Source: Gammaproteobacteria bacterium
GTDB taxonomy: Bacteria > Pseudomonadota > Gammaproteobacteria > Pseudomonadales > Pseudohongiellaceae
DNA: 7,606 nt
Assembly: GCA_003556835.1 (NCBI GenBank)
Contig: PWQG01000059.1
Location: 1 to 7,606, forward strand
Reading direction: 5' to 3'
The position numbers and the translations under genes are program-made. Below the pieces are notes generated by a model that was given only the letters and a program-made list of their open reading frames with translations, was not told the DNA's origin and did not search any database. Of the stretch, positions 6,205-7,606 are shown in pieces; within the stretch, counting starts at the first letter, position 1; the number at the start of each line of letters is the position of its first letter.

Positions 6205-6732
6205 TCATGTTAATCTGCCGGCCCCGGCCGGCAGCCAATCCACCCATTGTATGTCCAGGGAAAATTCCCCCGGCTGTCGTGCCACGAGAAAACCCAGGCG
6301 CACGACCTCCCCTGCTTGCAGTGGCGGTGCCGACGTAAGCTCACGACCACGGAACACGGGCCGGAACTCCGCCAGTGGCAGGCGGATCTGCTGCCAATGA
6401 CCCGGCAGCGGGGTGAAATCCAGGCGGTAACTGATACCGTCGAAGGCATCATCCTTGCGCAGTCGCAGGCTGTAACGACGCCCATCGCCCCGGCAATTCA
6501 GTTCCAGCGCATCGGCCCCGGCCAACACGCCCTTTTCCAGTGGCGCATACACCGATGCAAATCCACCATTATTCTCCAGCGATACGGTACCCAGGAAACT
6601 CGCGTAACCAGCTTCTCGCCAGCGCATTGACGCCTCGGACACACCACCCATCACCGGATCACTGACCGAATGCCAGTCGGCCAGAGTGGCGGAATCCCGG
6701 AAATCAATCAGGCGTCTAGTGTTCTGTCCCAT
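6205..6732 (-). CDS. CIA30-family protein (complex I intermediate-associated protein 30-like)
   Basis: The 175-residue protein matches the CIA30 family, named for the mitochondrial complex I assembly factor NDUFAF1, with a jelly-roll, galactose-binding-like fold. Signatures are W20 followed by SVSDPVMGGVSEASM (22-36), FLGTVSLENNGGFASV (46-61), LRLRKDDAFDGISYRLDF (89-106), WQQIRLPLAEFRPVFRGR (113-130) and LGFLVARQPGEFSLDIQWV (147-165). In bacteria the role is unknown; free-standing copies occur widely, including in species where no link to complex I is known. There is no signal peptide and no membrane segment, so it is probably cytoplasmic. ATG 6732 has AGGT nine bases upstream; an in-frame TTG at 6738 would add two residues. 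The start lies 27 bp after the VIT-like gene and the stop 25 bp before metY, so it is probably in the same transcript. Confidence 0.88.
   Translation of the reverse strand: MGQNTRRLIDFRDSATLADWHSVSDPVMGGVSEASMRWREAGYASFLGTVSLENNGGFASVYAPLEKGVLAGADALELNCRGDGRRYSLRLRKDDAFDGISYRLDFTPLPGHWQQIRLPLAEFRPVFRGRELTSAPPLQAGEVVRLGFLVARQPGEFSLDIQWVDWLPAGAGRLT
6215..6234. repeat. GC-rich hairpin at the 3' end of the CIA30 gene
   Basis: CTGCCGGC (6215-6222) pairs with GCCGGCAG (6227-6234) over a four-base loop. It encodes the LPAGAGR end of the CIA30 protein, about 35 bp before the metY start. In the minus-strand mRNA the stem is followed by ATTAACA, not a T-run. It could lower or separate expression between the two genes, or be a chance product of GC-rich codons. 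Confidence 0.4.
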
Positions 6733-6759
6733 AAACAAGTTACCTATCAGCGTGGCCCA

Positions 6760-7236
6760 CTAGGCGAAAGCATAGCGGACTCCGGTGCCAACGGCCCAGG
6801 ACAGGATCATGACCAGCAAGGCAATCGCCAGATGCTCGGCCACGACCGGAAAAGCGGGGGTCTCGCGCATGCGGGCAATATTGATGCTGAGTGCCACCAG
6901 AATCACGGCCCCCCAAGCCAGGGCCACACCCACGGCGGTGTCCAACGGCAACAACAGAAGCGGGATGACAAAACTGACGGCAACCAGGAATTTGGTGCCC
7001 AGAGTGGTCAGGGTCGCCAACCAGACACCCAGCGTACTGGCGTCCGGCTGCGACTCTTCCGCCAGGTGGATGCCGAAAGCGTCAGACATCGAATCCGACA
7101 CGGCGATCACCAGTATCCCGCCCATGACCGCGACGAGCGAAGCCGTGCCGGCCCAAAGCCCCACAATCAGCCCCAGGGTAGTGATGACACCGGAAGCGGT
7201 TCCGAAAAACAGACCCCGCACCACACCTCGTCTCAT
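6760..7236 (-). CDS. VIT1/CCC1-like small membrane protein, putative metal transporter
   Basis: This 158-residue, very hydrophobic protein has about five membrane segments: near 8-29, 33-55, 76-97, 100-121 and 133-155. The start VRGLFFGTASGVITTLGLIVG and the TM2 end SDSMSDAFGIHLAEES align by eye with the VIT1/CCC1 family of Fe(II)/Mn(II) transporters (typical pattern: VRD-x-I-x-G-x-SDG in TM1, ISMG-x-G-x-YL in TM2). Met50 matches the conserved TM2 methionine. The usual TM1 aspartate is replaced by Ser15, while Asp48 and Asp52 appear in TM2. The long cytoplasmic metal-binding helices between TM2 and TM3 are missing: only about 10-15 residues link them. Transport activity is therefore uncertain. 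ATG 7236 has AGAGGA about seven bases upstream and overlaps the upstream stop by 4 bp (ATGA), which suggests coupling. The protein may belong to a divergent VIT-like subgroup. Confidence 0.7.
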   Translation of the reverse strand: MRRGVVRGLFFGTASGVITTLGLIVGLWAGTASLVAVMGGILVIAVSDSMSDAFGIHLAEESQPDASTLGVWLATLTTLGTKFLVAVSFVIPLLLLPLDTAVGVALAWGAVILVALSINIARMRETPAFPVVAEHLAIALLVMILSWAVGTGVRYAFA

Positions 7237-7606
7237 ACTTGCATCCTCTCTGTATACAGTCCCTGCAGTTGTCCCGCCAGGATCTGCAGTGCTTCACTTC
7301 TGGCTGATTGTTCAACCCCCCCTTCGCGCATCAGCGACCACTCGGGACGCGAGCGTGCCTGACGCAGCGGCTCCGGCAATGTTCGCCACAAAGCCGCTGC
7401 TGCTTCCTGCTCTCCACCGCCCTGCAAGGGTGACTGGGCTGCATGACCGCGGTCCTGCAGCCCCCGCAACAGGTACAGCTGCCGCAAGGCCAGTGCCATC
7501 AGGATCTCATCCTGCACCCGCAGGGTGCGCTCCCCACTGAGCCGGCCCACGATCCGCTCACCATAGTGACGCAAGGTCTGCAATCCGCCTCCCGCCAGGG
7601 CGCCGA
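7233..7606 (-). CDS. Unrecognised protein, 5' end cut by window edge
   Basis: An open frame enters from the right edge and ends at TGA 7235-7233, giving 123 visible C-terminal residues. I do not recognise the family. The visible part is rich in Leu, Arg, Gln and Glu and looks helical (for example RVQDEILMALALRQLYLLRGL), with a Gly/Gln-rich linker SPLQGGGEQE and a conserved-looking WRTLPEPLRQARSRPEW stretch. It has no clear membrane segment, no cysteine and no known motif. A TTG at 7583 preceded by GGGAGG could be an internal start giving 116 residues, but the frame continues openly upstream (GALAGGG), so a longer gene is more likely. Its stop overlaps the VIT-like start by 4 bp, so the two are probably co-translated and may work together. 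Confidence 0.6.
   Translation of the reverse strand, partial: GALAGGGLQTLRHYGERIVGRLSGERTLRVQDEILMALALRQLYLLRGLQDRGHAAQSPLQGGGEQEAAAALWRTLPEPLRQARSRPEWSLMREGGVEQSARSEALQILAGQLQGLYTERMQV

Noticed and set aside
6670..7362. Plus-strand open frames opposite the CIA30 and VIT-like genes
   Set aside because: Low-complexity Gln/His/Gly-rich or Thr/Arg-rich translations opposite genes with clear family signatures; typical of GC-rich shadow frames.
1..7606. CRISPR arrays, tRNAs, insertion sequences, phage or defence genes
   Set aside because: Reading both strands showed no regular repeats, tRNA-like elements, transposase or integrase motifs; coding style is even along the window.

Overview
The window is GC-rich, densely coded bacterial chromosome that looks gammaproteobacterial. 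The evidence is a TolC-type outer-membrane channel with a signal peptide, an E. coli-type ferrochelatase with no Fe-S-binding C-terminal cysteines, a ThiC that matches the E. coli protein closely, and a thiC/tolC divergent pair, an arrangement I recall from Pseudomonas-like genomes. Nothing in the sequence fixes the genus. I see no rRNA, tRNA, CRISPR array, insertion sequence or phage gene.

Left part (1-2748): thiC (HMP-phosphate synthase of thiamine synthesis) runs off the left edge on the minus strand. A 239-bp spacer separates it from the divergent tolC-like gene on the plus strand. The spacer holds weak candidate promoters for both directions, but no recognisable TPP riboswitch ahead of thiC. 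tolC converges on hemH with only 23 bp between the stop codons.

Right part (2772-7606): seven minus-strand genes are packed head to tail and probably form one or two operons. In transcription order they are: an unrecognised gene cut by the right edge; a small VIT1/CCC1-like membrane protein (4-bp ATGA overlap with the gene before it); a CIA30-family protein; MetY (O-acetylhomoserine sulfhydrylase); a Tll0287-like (DUF3365) haem-binding lipoprotein with one CxxCH; a small four-helix membrane protein; and hemH (ferrochelatase, again with a 4-bp ATGA overlap). Gaps are 56 bp or less. GC-rich perfect hairpins lie at the CIA30/metY and metY/lipoprotein junctions and near the 3' end of hemH. None has a T-run.

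How the genes may work together: metY (sulfur assimilation into methionine) and hemH (last step of protohaem synthesis) are housekeeping genes. The genes around them (a putative metal transporter, a haem lipoprotein, a small membrane protein, CIA30) suggest a metal/haem/sulfur theme, but this is inference from proximity. The parts most worth a second look are the divergent VIT-like protein, which lacks the family's TM1 aspartate and its cytoplasmic metal-binding domain, and the tightly coupled lipoprotein-membrane protein-hemH module.
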